A stretch of 64,000 bases of DNA from Oopsacas minuta (GCA_024704765.1 JAKMXF010000061.1:1-64000); one strand, 5' to 3'; shown: positions 23,461 to 35,602, counted from the stretch's first letter. The notes: generated from the sequence alone by a model not told the origin. Numbers and translations: made by a program.

Positions 23461-24770
23461 CAGGGTGGCCGCTAAGTTCTGATACAAAAATTCAATTACA
23501 ATATAACCTTGATCGTATTGTATTTACAGTATTTTGACTATCTAAGACTTTTCATATAACCTTCTTAATGTATTCATATTCGATTTAGCCTACAATTTTC
23601 ACAAAAATTTATACTATTGACCATGAGTCATGAGAGGTTAGTAATTGTTGGATTATACCCGGCGGAAAAAAGCCCTCCTGAGATTTAAAAAATGTTAAAT
23701 ATTGCTAAAGGACGGAGAGCATTCATCTACAGGACAATGAAACGTTACAATGAAACTGGGGACACAAACGACAAACCAAGATCTGGTCGTCCTTGTTCTG
23801 TGAGAACCGCAGCCCTCAAGGAGAGGGTGAGGGAACGGAATCGGCGAAATCCACGGTTATCCATGAGAAAAATGGCCTAGGAGTTGAAAGTTGTACGTCA
23901 AACTGTCCAAAAAGTGGTACACCGTGACTTGAAAATGAGTTGTTTTCAAAGAAAGAAAGTACAGTTCTTCTCAGAGTTAGTCAAGACAAAACGATTATTG
24001 AGAAGCAAGGCGTACTTGCAAGACACGCTACCGGCGGACTCGAAAATATCATCTTTGCAGATGAAAAGATTTTCACTATAGCTGAGGCTACGAATGTTCA
24101 AAATGATCGTGTGATCTCTACAGCTAGCTCAGACATCCCTGATAAGTTTAGGTACATCAGTCGGAAAATGAAACCTCTCTCAGTGATGATTTGGGCTGGT
24201 GTCTCTGCTGTTGGCCGCACGCCATTGATTTTCGTACCTGCTGGAGTGAAAATCAACGCGAAAACTTACAAGGACTTGATCCTAGAGCTGTTATAAAAGA
24301 TCTGAGCCAGACAATGTTTTCCGGACAGCCATTTGTTTTCCAACGAGATGATGCTCCTGCTCATACGGCGATTACCACACAGGACTGGTTAGAGGGCAAA
24401 CCCCCCGATTTTATCCGAAAGGAAGAATGGCCTCCATACAGTCCCGATTTAAATCCAATGGACTATTCTCTTTGGTCCATCTTGAAGAATAGGGCTTGTT
24501 CGGTTTCACACAGCACTATAAAGTCCCTGAAAAAGTATTTGTGTCACGAATGGGAGAAATACCTCCAGGAAACCCTGCGTATCGTAGTGGAAAGTTCCAT
24601 ACCAGACTCAAAGCTGTAATTTCCATAAAAGGAGGATATATAGATTAACTATTTTAGTAATTGAATCATAACAGTAGTAAATAGTCGTATATGCAATATT
24701 AACATTATTTTCCAAGTAGTGAAACTATAATGGAGAAAATCCTTTGCATCAGAACTTGACAGCCACCCTG
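23461..24770 (+). mobile_element. Complete DD37D (maT-like) Tc1/mariner transposon, gene broken
   Basis: The 1,310-bp element is bounded by inverted repeats of about 25-30 bp (left cagggtggccgctaagttct; right end complement cagggtggctgtcaagttct) and flanked by TA at 23459 and 24771, the canonical Tc1/mariner target duplication. The transposase starts about 23692 (MLNIAKGRRAFIYRTMKRY, then a GRP-type linker). It has an in-frame TAG at 23878 and frameshifts near 23950-24050 and 24290. Catalytic blocks: FADEKIF; FQRDDAPAHTA; WPPYSPDLNPMDYSLW. Counting from the first Asp of RDDAPAH to the Asp of NPMD gives 37 intervening residues, the DD37D spacing of the maT group. Inactive as read. Confidence 0.85.
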
Positions 24771-26154
24771 TATCGAATTCTTTTTAATTATTCGGTTGGT
24801 AGAATATCGGCCATAATATTTAGCGGAAAACTATTTCGATCACTACTACTACCCACGCTTAACGTTATCCCTTGCATAATTTACTGATTACCAGATGATA
24901 ACTAGATCTCACTACGAGTATACATGTCAAATATGGTGTCCTAATATCTAAAGATGTGAACAAAAGATTCATAAGATTACAAGTAATACTAGGAGCTCAA
25001 CGGACACGAAAGGTTCGCAGGCTGCATAGAACATACGCACGCATCTACTTCTACCATTCTATGATAAATTGTAAAGGGGCCGAAGTCACCTAGATAAAGC
25101 CTTTCGCAGGAGCTAGCAGAAGCGGCGCATGAAGGGTGATTTTAGGCTAGTAATTGTTAAATACATCTCGAATTATTCATTAACTATCTGTTCGAGTCAA
25201 GAGACCATCCAAAATGTAATTACTCCAAATAAGTTTGGAGAATGATAAAGATCGGCGACTGTGATACGAGTAGATTACTCTCGGCTATGGTTGGCCCAGC
25301 CTGTGAAAACATCGTTAGACTAAGGTAGCAAAGTGTAATTTGCAGTAACTATATGTTGGTTAGTGTAAAATGTAAAATGGTCGAAGAAGGAGAATTTAAA
25401 ATCTGATTCTCTGGAGGCCTTGTTAGAGTAACTCTAACATAACTTTCCGGGTAGACTCTTCGTGGTTACTCGGATCAGCTAGATAATGGTATTAAACGTA
25501 GCTGACTGTAAATAATTTTGAATCGCTGAGTTTGTCATAAATGTTTAAGAAGTTGTAAGGAATATATCATAAAATATACAGTAAAACCATGCTTTCTAAG
25601 TTACTGATTTCAAAAAGGCAGGTATATTATTGAGTTTCAGCATCTAGTAGAGTTTGTGAATGAATAACAAATCAAGTCTTAAAAATTTGACAAGTACGTA
25701 CTGTGAAAATTGATGTGGGAGTTGAATTGTGGAGCATTTGTACTTTTAGAGTGAAGCATTATGAATAATAAAATACAACCATATTTAGTCAATATATATT
25801 TTGTCTGACTAAAAAAATTGGAATCAAAATCAGGTACAGATGGTAAATTAATAAGTTGATTTGGCACGTTGCACCATGGATTATATCCATAACATATAGT
25901 TTGCTGTTGCTGATAGAAAATGTCCAATAAAGTAATAGTAGCATTGGCTCTGCATATAAACTTCATTAAATTGGAAGAGCACACCTAGAGGCAAACAAAA
26001 CTACTCATTCCTAAAGTATGATTTCTGAAAGAATTTATATATATGCTACATTCCCAATCCTTAAGGATCGTTATTTACATACTTTACGAATGATTTTAAT
26101 ATCTATTGGAATATAAATGAGTTCACAAAAGAATTATCCTAATCTAGAAACGTC
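24771..26154. other. Spacer, one possible exon on the minus strand
   Basis: Mostly AT-rich non-coding DNA. The only item of note is the acceptor-led open frame at 25679-25989 (listed separately). Confidence 0.3.
25679..25989 (-). other. Possible isolated exon of unknown gene
   Basis: On the minus strand a good acceptor (gttttgtttgcctctag) directly precedes an open frame reading CSSNLMKFICRANATITL, then FYQQQQTICYGYNPWCNVP and LPSVPDFDSNFFSQ. The composition is more protein-like than neighbouring chance frames, and Cys residues recur. No family recognised, and no convincing donor is seen before the stop. It could be a host exon, a decayed element, or chance. Confidence 0.2.
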
Positions 26155-26794
26155 AATTTCCTGAAATGGTTAAAGCTTGCAAGAAGAGAGTCACTCCGAC
26201 AAATATGACGTAACAGAGTATCTTTTGTATTGTCTTCAAAATTAAACTTGATAGGGAGCCCCTATCTGTAACTTCTGGTGTATTTGTTTAGGGATTTGAT
26301 GTATTCTTCAGCTGCATAAGTGATTTCAACCCGAAACCAAGATTATTTGTACGGGTATTCTGTTGTGGTTCAAATGTTGATACTAATTCTAGAACTGTTC
26401 TGTAAGGAAATATATCAATATAATGTGACAACTTTTGCTTAGGCAAGCATCACGCTATCATTGCATAAACTACTTGCTCATTCTGCGATCATTTTGCTGA
26501 TTACACAGATAATATCTTCCGAGTGAAAGTCATTGATAATCTATCTTGGGGTAATGATGATCAATTCTCCTACTTAGTGAAATCCCTTACATCAAGGAAA
26601 CAGTATCGTGCTATATTCCCTGTAGTACTGGCACTTCCATTGCATGAAGGAAGATCTATATGGAACCCAGTGTTTCCAATAAGAGATTTCGCATTGAAGT
26701 ATTGAAGTTTTGACCAAAGGGGAAGTAGGATTCCATCTTTCAGGCCGGCATTTAGGTGATAAATCAATAACATAAACCATGTATAATGGCACAA
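26155..26794. pseudogene. Scrambled RAG1/Transib-like fragments, copy 3
   Basis: Two strands carry pieces of the same family. Minus 26570-26794 reads WFMLLIYHLNAGLKDG and GSASTTGNIARYCF, the TGN block. Minus about 26155-26260 reads FNFEDNTKDTLLRHICRSD, the C-terminal segment. Between them the + strand at about 26393-26506 reads LFCKEIYQ...ASITLSLHKLLAHSA, the HK-LAH block. In an intact gene all three lie in the same orientation, so the middle block has been inverted. The upstream half of the gene is missing. Confidence 0.6.
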
Positions 26795-27427
26795 ATAGCT
26801 ATCCAGTTGCGAAGCAGATATGATATTGATGTATTAAAATAGTGGATGAGTTAGTCCATACCTCATTTGAGATGGAGGCTTAAACTCTACATAAACTGTT
26901 GGTGATAAACTGCACATAATAGACCGCTCCACTGATGATGCTTGACATTTTCGATCAAGCATCATTCTCTTGAATGAAACATTGATTTGTCCCTGACCAA
27001 CCTTCAATCCAAGTACTTGACTTCGTCAACATTCTCCTTTGAAGGAATTAGAGCAACTAGAGGGCAACAAGGCGAACTGGGAGAAAATTAGTCAAAATTT
27101 CGGTTGCTGATTTATTTACAAGTGAGGGAACTTTAAACCCGAAGATAATAAATCATTTAATGGAAAGATTAGGATCAGAGTATATCTGATTAAATACCCT
27201 TAGACTTCCAGAACCATCGAAGCCATCAGTTAGCTCATTGGTAATTGGTAATTAAGACAGCTCCAAGGGAGGAAGCAATTGTAGTAATGGTTCAGCTGGT
27301 TTGTGTACAAACTTTGAATTTTGTATGCCTGAGCCGATTGATTCTCCCAGTTCATTATGGATTACATTGATTTCGTTGGCTGAGGTAATTTCACTCCGGA
27401 ATGCTGTTACCCTCTTGCAACCTGGAA

Positions 27428-30400
27428 CAGGAGTGGCGCCAGGAAGTCCCCAACAAGGGGGCTTAGGTCCCCAAAGGGGGGGGTCTAATTTTGTGATATA
27501 CATCCTAGAATACACACTGTTTTACTAGACAGATAAATAACCATTCACACTTAACATTTATATTAGGCTAATAATGAGATTCTACATTTGGGGAACTTTG
27601 CTTTGAATCTACTTATTATGGTGTCTAAATCAAGCCCGCTACCTCGATCCCGATGAATTCCTAGAATTAATAAGCTATCCAAACAATCTTGTTTCATTAC
27701 TGAGCGGAGATCATCATTCATTAGCCGCATTGAGCTCAAATTTCTTTCACACTCAGCTGTTGATACTGAAAGGCGCATGCAATTATGACAATTCCATGAA
27801 GCTCAAAAAATGCCTCCTTTAACTTCTGCAAATATGCCTGTAATTCAAGTAGACTATTAGCCCTTTCTTGGTCTGCTTTTCCTTCTAATAAGTGTTTAAA
27901 AGTGTCAACTTCAAATTTAAGAACACTCAGGTCGAATTTGAATAACTTTGCGAAGAGGATGAATGAATTTTCATCCATGAAACTGCTCGAGGTAGTGCAT
28001 AAAGATGTGATTCCTCTCATCATGACAATATTTTCTCACTCAATCTCTTTGTGAGCTCTAGAAAACTTTGCTTATGATCTCACAAACATCAAAAAAATAT
28101 CCATCGAACCCTACTCCAGTAACTTCTTCAACATTACCCTCAATGACATAATCGTGCAAGGCTACAGGCATCCATTTTCCTCTGACAGGTCGTGCACTAT
28201 CAGGAAGGTTTAAACGATAGCTAACTTCTTCTGCTTAATCCCAAAACTTTTGACACAGCTCTCTCGCGCTACAGGCTCCAATTTCATCTTTTAATGTCCC
28301 AATTAGATCGATCGCCCCACTAAGATCATTTGTTGGCTTTTGCAGGATATCTGAGGCAAATTTTTCCTTCTTCAGAATATGCTTGGTAATGAGAAGATAT
28401 CCAATGAAGCGGCGATCTATCCGTAACAAGTAGCCAATTGGTTCAGTGGTACGGTTGGTGTTACTGTCGTCATCGATCACATCCTGCAGTACTTCATAGA
28501 CGATATCGATGCGTTTCCACATTGAGTCAAACTGTTTCGCTTGACAAGACCATTGAGTATCAGAAAATTTCCCAATCTCCATCTTCTTTACTAGATGTTG
28601 TCCTGTATTTCTCCCACCTGACATGAACCGTGCTGCTACACAAAAATGAGTGTAGCTGTTTGAAAAGTGATAACATATTGACCACACAATTGATTGAATA
28701 GACATCATCGACAATTACCAGATTTATTCTATGACAAAAGCAATGGATGTAATAGGTCATTCACCAGCAGTTTTTTCAGGAATTTTCTTTTGAACTCCTT
28801 TAAAATGACCAGAGACAACAGATGCACCATCATGGCCTTGTCCAACACAGTTCTCCATGTTCGCATAAACTCTTCTTAACTTCCGGATAATGGTATCGGA
28901 AAATCCATCAGCATCCAAACTTTGTGCTTCAGCAATGCCAATGAATTCTTCATGGATGATGTTTGGATAGCAGTATCGTAGAGCTACAACGACTTGCTCT
29001 TTTTTTCTGGTTTCTTTAGATTCGTCTGCAATTATGGTGAAATATTCCGCCTCATGAAGTTCTTGTTTGATTTGTTCCAATATCATGTCCTTCATGAAAT
29101 CCAACAAAGTATTCTGAACTGTATGGTGTGTGTATTTCGCATTCATTGGACCAGTGCGAATTCTCTCAGCCACAACGGATCATGTCTAGCAATTAGAGTT
29201 AGTATGCCAAGGAAATTTGCCACAGTATGGACCAAATTAATCCTTTTCCGTTGATATCATCCACTCGAAATCATCTACCGGTCTCACGTTGGGCAATTTT
29301 CCGTTGAGCAGTGAACAGCCAAACTTCACATAATGTGCGCATATATATCCTATTTTCTGTAATTAGCTCCGTATGTGCAAAGTCCTGGAGTTTAGCAACT
29401 GATAGAAAACTGCCAGACTTAACAGCTTGATACTGCGGATAAGCATCAACACATTCTGCATGCTGAAGGCTGACTTGTTGTTGCATAAGTGTGTTGTCAC
29501 GGGCTGTGGTTCCATAGCATTTCTTCCCATTGCGCATACTTTGGCTCACAAAGTGGGCTATTTTCTGTTTTGGAGAAATGTCACAGTGATAGCAGTAAAT
29601 ACCATCTTCGCATTCTGAATACTCTATCCATGGGTATCTATCATACAGGGATGAGGTAAATGCTCTATACTGCTTGCCAATCATATGCAAAGGGAACTTT
29701 ATGGTACGAGGCTGTACTTGATTAATCTCTCTTGACATAGAAATATCTTTCTTGCTTGGACTGTAAACTTTCTCACTATATTGAATTCCCAAATTTGGTA
29801 CCTGAATGCTAACATAGTCATCCTCATGCAGTGTACCTAAACAAATATATTTATCAATCAATACTACAAAAGTATAAACCATATTACAATAATTCAATTA
29901 TATGACTGAAACAAGGTTCCTACTAAATATGGCTAATATTGATTACAATACTGCTGAATGCATTACAATTTTATATACCTTTGTGTATGTCTTCGAGGAC
30001 AGCTGGATCGGTCTCTTCTGACATCTCACCAAACGAACCCTCTTCACTTCCATCTCTTCGCTAGGGATCGTATATTGAGAACTTGAATCAGAAAATATAG
30101 AGATACCACATGAGTCAAAACATAACTCCATCGATTTTTCTGTTTTAAAGGATTCAGCCAATTCAATTATTCTCCTCTTCGAAGTAAGGACATCTTCGAT
30201 ACTGGAACTAAAGAATGAATCCATTTTCATCAGACGACCATGATTTTCCTCAAAAATAACTGTTGCCGGTGGTGTGTGACCAAATGTGCGTAGATTTTTA
30301 TGCTTGGATTTTGTATGTCTTTCAACATAGTTGGTTTGAATACTTCTTTGCAACTAGTGCAACGCACATTGTAGCGAACAGCTTTGCCAAGTGTATGAAA

Positions 30401-32130
30401 TATGAATCCAATATTACGTATATGAATCCGTATATCATATTGCAACTAGATATACAATTTGTCCCATAATTATTGAGACTAACAGAAAGGATAATATTTT
30501 ACTACACATTATTCATTGAATATTTTTCTACTATTTTATCGATAACTTCTAACGAATAGATCAATAATTAATTTTTGAACCATTCTGTTCTACCACTAGT
30601 CTACACCTATGACTCATAGACTTGTAGTATGGTGCTAAAAATTCGGGAGTGATATAATCCCATATTTCTTGGATCCTCTTTTCCAATTGGACCAAGCTAG
30701 TAAAGTTGTCCTTATATAGCTTTTGCTTCATCCAACCGAATATATTCTCAATTGGGTTGAGATCAGGACTTTGACTTGGCCATTTTCTTTGGTTTTTCTT
30801 CATATTTTTCTCCATCCAAGCTTTGGCGATCCTTGAGGTATGTTTTGGGTCGTTATCCTGAATGAGAAACCACTTCTGACCATGAAAAACCTCAGCTTGC
30901 TCAATCAAATGCCATTCCAATATGTTGACAAAGAAGGTAGCGTCCATATTCCTTCGAAAGAAACACAGAGGGAAGGTTCCCATACTTGAAAAGGCTGCCC
31001 AAATATGTAATTTAGCGGAATGCTTGGTTGTTAGCTGAATGACTTTCCGATTTCTTTTTGTCCATAGCCTAACTCGACCAGGTTTGAGCCAGAAAGAAGC
31101 TTCATCTGCAAACACAACGTGACACCAATGAATATTCTCATTTTTCTTGCCCCACTCAATACGTAACAGTCTGTTTTTCTCACTTAGCATTGGTACAAGT
31201 GTTGCCCAAGGCTTGCTGTACTCCATTTCCTGTAGGCATCTTCTAATTGTACTCTTCGACACTTTAGTGCAACTTTTCTCTTCTAGATTTGTGACAATTC
31301 CACGTATAGTCTTCTTTTTATCATGCTTAACATATTGCGCAATGCTATGCTTGATGAGGTTTCTAAGAATAGCAGGCCTTCCAGCACCTTTCTTGTGAAG
31401 TAAATTTGTACCTTCTTGAGAGTTTCTGAACGCGAAATACAGTCGCCTGCCCCAACTCCTAGAGTGGCAGCCATTTGATTTACTGTGTGTTTTCCTCCTT
31501 GGAGAAGTATTCTAATTTCATCCCGCTTGATAAATTGTTCCATCTAAGAAATAATAATATATAATCTATAATTAAATAATTATTAGCAATAATTGTTACG
31601 TCATCATCATAAAAATACTTGAAAACTAAAATTACAGATAAAATTGAAATATAAACATGCTCAAATCTATTAATAGAGTCAATACTATTGTTCAATAGAA
31701 TAAAACTTGACGGCAACAATGTATTAAGAAAAGTAGTCAAGGTTGCATTAAAATGATGTTAGTCTCAATAATTATGGGACAAACTGTAGTTTGAGCAAAG
31801 GAGTAAACTGGTGAATCTTTGCCACTTCGCTATTCAATTACAGTAGCAATGATTCTTTGTCACTTGGCTATTCAATTCAGTAGCAATGATTCTTTGCCAC
31901 TTGGCTATTCAATTGCAATAGCATAGTGCTTCTCTGACAGTATTGCCGATTGAGTGAAAGTACATTATCAAACACATCAATAGTAAAAAGTTGAAAGGTG
32001 GAAATACTGGCGAATATCCTTACCGAGCTTAATACCTTCAGAATTAATATTCTTGTCAAATTTCTTCCAATTCCTTCCCCAACTGAGGGGCTGTAGCCCC
32101 CAGCGCCCTTCCCCCCTAGCGCCACCACTG
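27428..32130 (-). mobile_element. hAT transposon (TTF/ZMYM1-like transposase) with a nested Tc1
   Basis: The left terminus CAGGAGTGGCGCCAGG (27428-27443) pairs with the complement of 32115-32130, CAGTGGTGGCGCTAGG (13 of 16). The minus strand between them carries the transposase. Near 30370 is a zinc-finger start (VRCTSCKEVF then ERHTKSKHKNL after a frame change). At 29600-29700 is the TTF finger region (YPWIEYSECEDGIYCYHC). At 28757-29173 is the hAT catalytic region (AEYFTIIADESKE and CVGQGHDGASVVSGHFKGVQ), continuing IHCFCHRINLVIVD. At 27563-27790 is the C-terminal dimerisation domain (AECERNLSSMRLMNDDLRS then DSLLILGIHRDRGS). Frameshifts break the frame repeatedly, so it is a relic. The Tc1 at 30455-31786 lies upstream of its start. 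No clean 8-bp duplication was found at the ends. Confidence 0.75.
30455..31786 (-). mobile_element. Tc1-like transposon nested in the hAT, transposase partly open
   Basis: The termini caatttgtcccataattatt and (complement of the right end) cagtttgtcccataattatt match over about 27 bp. TA flanks the element on both sides (30453 and 31787), giving 1,332 bp. The minus-strand frame is open from about 31400 (KKGAGRPAIL) to 30561. It contains STIRRCLQE, HVVFADEASFWLKPGRVRLW, LIQDNDPKHTSR and PSQSPDLNPIENIF. The N-terminal HTH (MEQFIKRDEIRILLQGGKH) lies in another frame, with at least two small shifts near 31400-31450. From the first Asp of DNDPKH to the Glu of PIEN I count 35 intervening residues, one more than the usual DD34E. 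Confidence 0.85.
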
Positions 32131-33360
32131 AACAAAGGTATTCTTCAATGATAATATCTGCCTCCATGTTAGGCTAACAAACGTATGCCAAATCTGTGTT
32201 CGACTCTCATATCGGTTGATTCATCAATCTGTAAGCCAAACCAGCAGGTAACTCGAAGTTTTGGAACAGCTAATCTTTAAGGTCGAGGTTTATGTAATTC
32301 GCTCGCCGTGACATCGGGCAAGGGGAGTTCTTTCACTATTTTGACAGCCTTTTCACTATGAAGTTCTTCAGCTGCAATTTTAAGACTTGGTTTGGTGACA
32401 TCTTCGCCCTCAGTAAATGTCTCTTTTTGCTTGCACAAGACTTCAGCAATTCGATATGATGCTCCCTATAACCCAGTATCCCCATTAATACCCTTCATAG
32501 TTTGATTAAGGAGCATTTCTGTCTAGATATGAATTGACGCATTCTTTCGAAGAACTCTTTTGTTTTAGTTTGGTATTCTCTGTGGTTGCAAGATGTCGTT
32601 TCAGTTTTGCAACTGCTTGGGACGAATTGCTCAGTCGCTGTCCACAAATAAGGCATTCTCCCTCAGCTTCAGAACACATCATCTAATCATTTGGAAGGTA
32701 GAATCCGAGGGCAACATATCCGTCATTTCATTTTCTTGATTTTCTTACTTTGTTAAGTCAAATTTGTCCAATAACTCTTCTTTTATTCTTTGGCTGTTCC
32801 TCTAAAACTATATTTGTTTCTTCCGTGACTGAAAGACATCCTGCTCCAGAGACTCTGACGAACTATTCAGTGAATTTTCGGACAGATTTAGTCAGATCAA
32901 ACTGACAAATTAGACTGTTTCATTCAAATTTACCTTACTAGTATGACTTGGTTTGAAAAGTGTAAATATACATGAATACTTTTATTTATCAATATGCGGC
33001 CGGGGATAAAGGGATGTTATATCAATAGATTAAATATCTAATTCTTAGAAATGATAACTTATAAGACCATAAAAAACAAAAACTGCAATGTTTTAAATAC
33101 ACATTGAATCACTGAATGAAATTTTCAGTTTTCTAGTCTCCTATGATAATACTATAGCTATTAGCATGTTATTAATAATTGATGTTGTTGCAAAGTTAAA
33201 ACATATGAGAAATGAGAGAACATAGATATTTAGTTATGCTAACGATCTATTCTAAGACGTCATATTTTCTTAGAATAAAATTATCGAATTTAATTAGTCT
33301 AGATAATCATCTATGTCGCGGAACCCTAAAATTCAGTGGAACCCTGGTTGAGATTCACTG
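32131..33360 (-). mobile_element. 5' part of a ZBED/SCAND3-like hAT element, truncated by another hAT
   Basis: The minus strand shows a BED-type finger start near 32690 (MCSEAEGECLICGQRLSN and AVAKLKRHLATT), then SYRIAEVLC- and GED-type segments, and near 32200 FGLQIDESTDM followed after a frame change by MEADIIIEEYLC. These are characteristic of ZBED5/SCAND3-type hAT transposases. The 5' terminus is probably the complement of 33336-33360, cagtgaatctcaaccagggt, the well-known style of hAT ends. The gene breaks off at 32130, exactly where the terminal repeat of the ZMYM1-like hAT begins, so that element appears to have inserted here. Many stops; dead. Confidence 0.6.
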
Positions 33361-34062
33361 CCCTATGAGATAGGGCAACTTCCAAATCTAGTAACCATCT
33401 CACGAAGGTATGCATCGGGTCTTTGCCTTCTCATTCACTTAAGTGGGTTATGGTCTGCTGGAGCACAACTTTTTAGGCTGCCTTACATACACTGACAATT
33501 TCCGTGCTGCGAATACCAGCGCTCACGCCTCCAACTGGCGGAGCTGTTGTTTCTCTGGGTCAACTCCAGTCCTAGTGAATGGTGACATACACTCCCTAGT
33601 GCTAAAGTATTGGAACACTCTGCCACAATTGACATATGGAACAAATGTGTATTTACTTTAGTTGTATAGGCTGAGATAATTTTAAACATCTGTGAAGATA
33701 TTTCGATCTTTACTTTGATCCTTAGAATCGCCTTTTATCATATATTGACTATTCAGCACGTATATTCTCGCAAAGTGCCATATGCCACACGAGTCACTTA
33801 TGGTATGTTGCTTCAATACCTTTGGGCAGGGAGTGTATGGGTCTCAGTACGCGAGTTCTGTCATCCATTCGTGAGAGAACCGCCGCCACTCTCAGTGCAC
33901 TTGCATCCACTTCAATATAGAACGACTTTTCCTACCCAGGTTACTTCAACATCACCTTTCCTACACCAGATGCTGGTGTAGCACATAGAATGCCGCATCA
34001 CACTATGTCCCAAAACTCAGAATTTCAGTCGCCGAACTTGCATTGGTCGAGCTAGTTGAATA
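33361..34062. other. Spacer, nothing firm
   Basis: No gene recognised. A segment near 33605-33690 (agtattggaacactctgcca) resembles 59635-59730 (ggtattgaaacaccctgcca), so it may be a minor dispersed repeat. Confidence 0.3.
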
Positions 34063-34080
34063 CCAGGGGCCTTATTAACT

Positions 34081-34275
34081 AAAATTCTTAAGTCAAATTC
34101 TTAGAATAATTCTTAGAATTTCCCAACACTTAAGTCATATTCTTAGAATTTATAAAAGTGGTATTAACTAAAATTCTTAAGCCAAATTGTTAGAATTTTG
34201 CTTAACTTTAAGTCAAATTCTTAAAATATGACTCAATTCTTAGAATAATTCTAAGAATTCGAACAATTCTAAGAA
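34081..34275. repeat. Left subterminal palindrome array of the Harbinger element
   Basis: At least eight partly overlapping attcttaag/attcttagaat units lie just inside the left terminus, for example near 34081, 34098, 34134, 34170, 34228 and 34243. The core attcttagaat is palindromic. A mirror array lies inside the right terminus. Such arrays are plausible binding sites for the Myb-like protein or the transposase; binding is inference. Confidence 0.75.
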
Positions 34276-34692
34276 AAATATTTAGTGAGGTAAAGAGGAC
34301 ACTTAACTTATAATTTATTCTACTTTTCAATAAAATGATAATCAAAACGCATTTAATAACAAGGAAGATTGTTTATCGCTTAAGACAATATGTTTGATTA
34401 TCATATCTACAAGTTGAACATCCGCAGCATAGAACTATAGTCGAATTACATACCAACTATATTTAGATACTATTTCTTGACGTCACTCTGAATTGTATTA
34501 TAACATCAGTAAATGTATTTATGTAATTAAATTATATCTCATATATTTTGAAATATAATAGTTTTGTATCTAAACTAAGGTAAATAAAGTCAATGTCATT
34601 TGAGTGACGTCCTGCAAAATATACGCAATCTATGCAATTTTATCCATTTACGTATATTATCATCTTTAGTGATAAGTATAAATAATAATAAA

Positions 34693-35478
34693 ATGTTAAC
34701 TAATTATGATAATATCTTAACAATCGCTCGCATTATGACCACTGAAAAATCGAAAACTCGTTCGAAGAATTTTACTCAGGAGGAGATTACGTCACTCGTG
34801 GATCTCATTCATGATCAAAAATCAAAATTGTTCGGCGCTCTAACATCAACTCTGACTTTCGATGATAAGAACACAATCTGGGAAGAAATTTCAGGGAGAC
34901 TGTCTGAATTACATGGGTATGTAAGAACAAGAGATGATGTCATGAAAAAATGGTATAATATACTAACAAAACATAAGCCTCGTATTGCAGATAAGTTAGC
35001 ATCAGCAAGAAAAACTGGAGGAGGTCCTGCAGATGCTGATTTGAATGAAATAGAAGCTAAAATCAGTACCATCAAAGGGAAGGAAGCTTTTGAAGGCATT
35101 GAATCGGGTATCGATCTCTCTCTTGAATCCCAATTTGCAAATGATGAAACTGAAAGTATGCTGATAAACCCAGTTCCCTCTGAAGATATTGAACAAATAA
35201 AGTTTTTCCAACAAGTCCCAAGAAAACGTCATCGTTTGGAAAATGACGAATTGGAATCGACCAAACGTGCAATTTTAGAGAAAGAAGATAAGAAATTAGA
35301 GATTTTGACTAACATTGATTCTAAGCTAGATCGGCTTGAGAGTAAATTCGATCGAGTGATCCAGATTTTGCAACATACAAGCAGCGGATCAATCAAAGAC
35401 ACTTTCTCTTCTGATGGCTCAAACTATGCCTCCTCTGCCGCATTTTCAGACATTGCCCCCTTCATTTCCTACTTCTAA
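34693..35478 (+). CDS. Harbinger Myb/SANT-like DNA-binding protein
   Basis: An intact frame of 261 codons from the first in-frame ATG (34693); an alternative ATG at 34735 with the context attATGa gives 247. Starting MTTEKSKTRSKNFTQEE from the second ATG, it shows a Myb/SANT-like (MADF-related) helical domain at roughly residues 20-110 (EITSLVDLIHDQKSKLFG, NTIWEEISGRL, VMKKWYNILTKHK). An acidic, low-complexity middle and a C-terminal heptad-like helix rich in Lys/Glu/Leu (LEKEDKKLEILTNIDSKLDR, then LESKFDRVIQIL) suggest oligomerisation. In Harbinger elements this partner brings the transposase into the nucleus and onto subterminal repeats. It faces the transposase gene tail to tail with 124 bp between stops. 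The frame is undamaged. Confidence 0.85.
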   Translation: MLTNYDNILTIARIMTTEKSKTRSKNFTQEEITSLVDLIHDQKSKLFGALTSTLTFDDKNTIWEEISGRLSELHGYVRTRDDVMKKWYNILTKHKPRIADKLASARKTGGGPADADLNEIEAKISTIKGKEAFEGIESGIDLSLESQFANDETESMLINPVPSEDIEQIKFFQQVPRKRHRLENDELESTKRAILEKEDKKLEILTNIDSKLDRLESKFDRVIQILQHTSSGSIKDTFSSDGSNYASSAAFSDIAPFISYF

Positions 35479-35602
35479 TTTGTCTTCATTGCCTCATTAC
35501 TTTCAAAGTCAAGACTAGGATCCTTAATTAAGATAATTATGTTATAAGTAAATCAGAGCCTAGTTCATTCATGTGCTCAGTTAATTAATTAAACTTCCTA
35601 TA

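Noticed and set aside
27436-27485. G/C-rich palindromic string (ccccaacaagggggcttaggtccccaa) considered as a regulatory hairpin
   Set aside because: It is the subterminal part of the hAT left end and pairs with similar sequence at 32070-32110.
34815-35272. Minus-strand frames within the Harbinger Myb gene
   Set aside because: Shadows of the intact plus-strand Myb/SANT frame.
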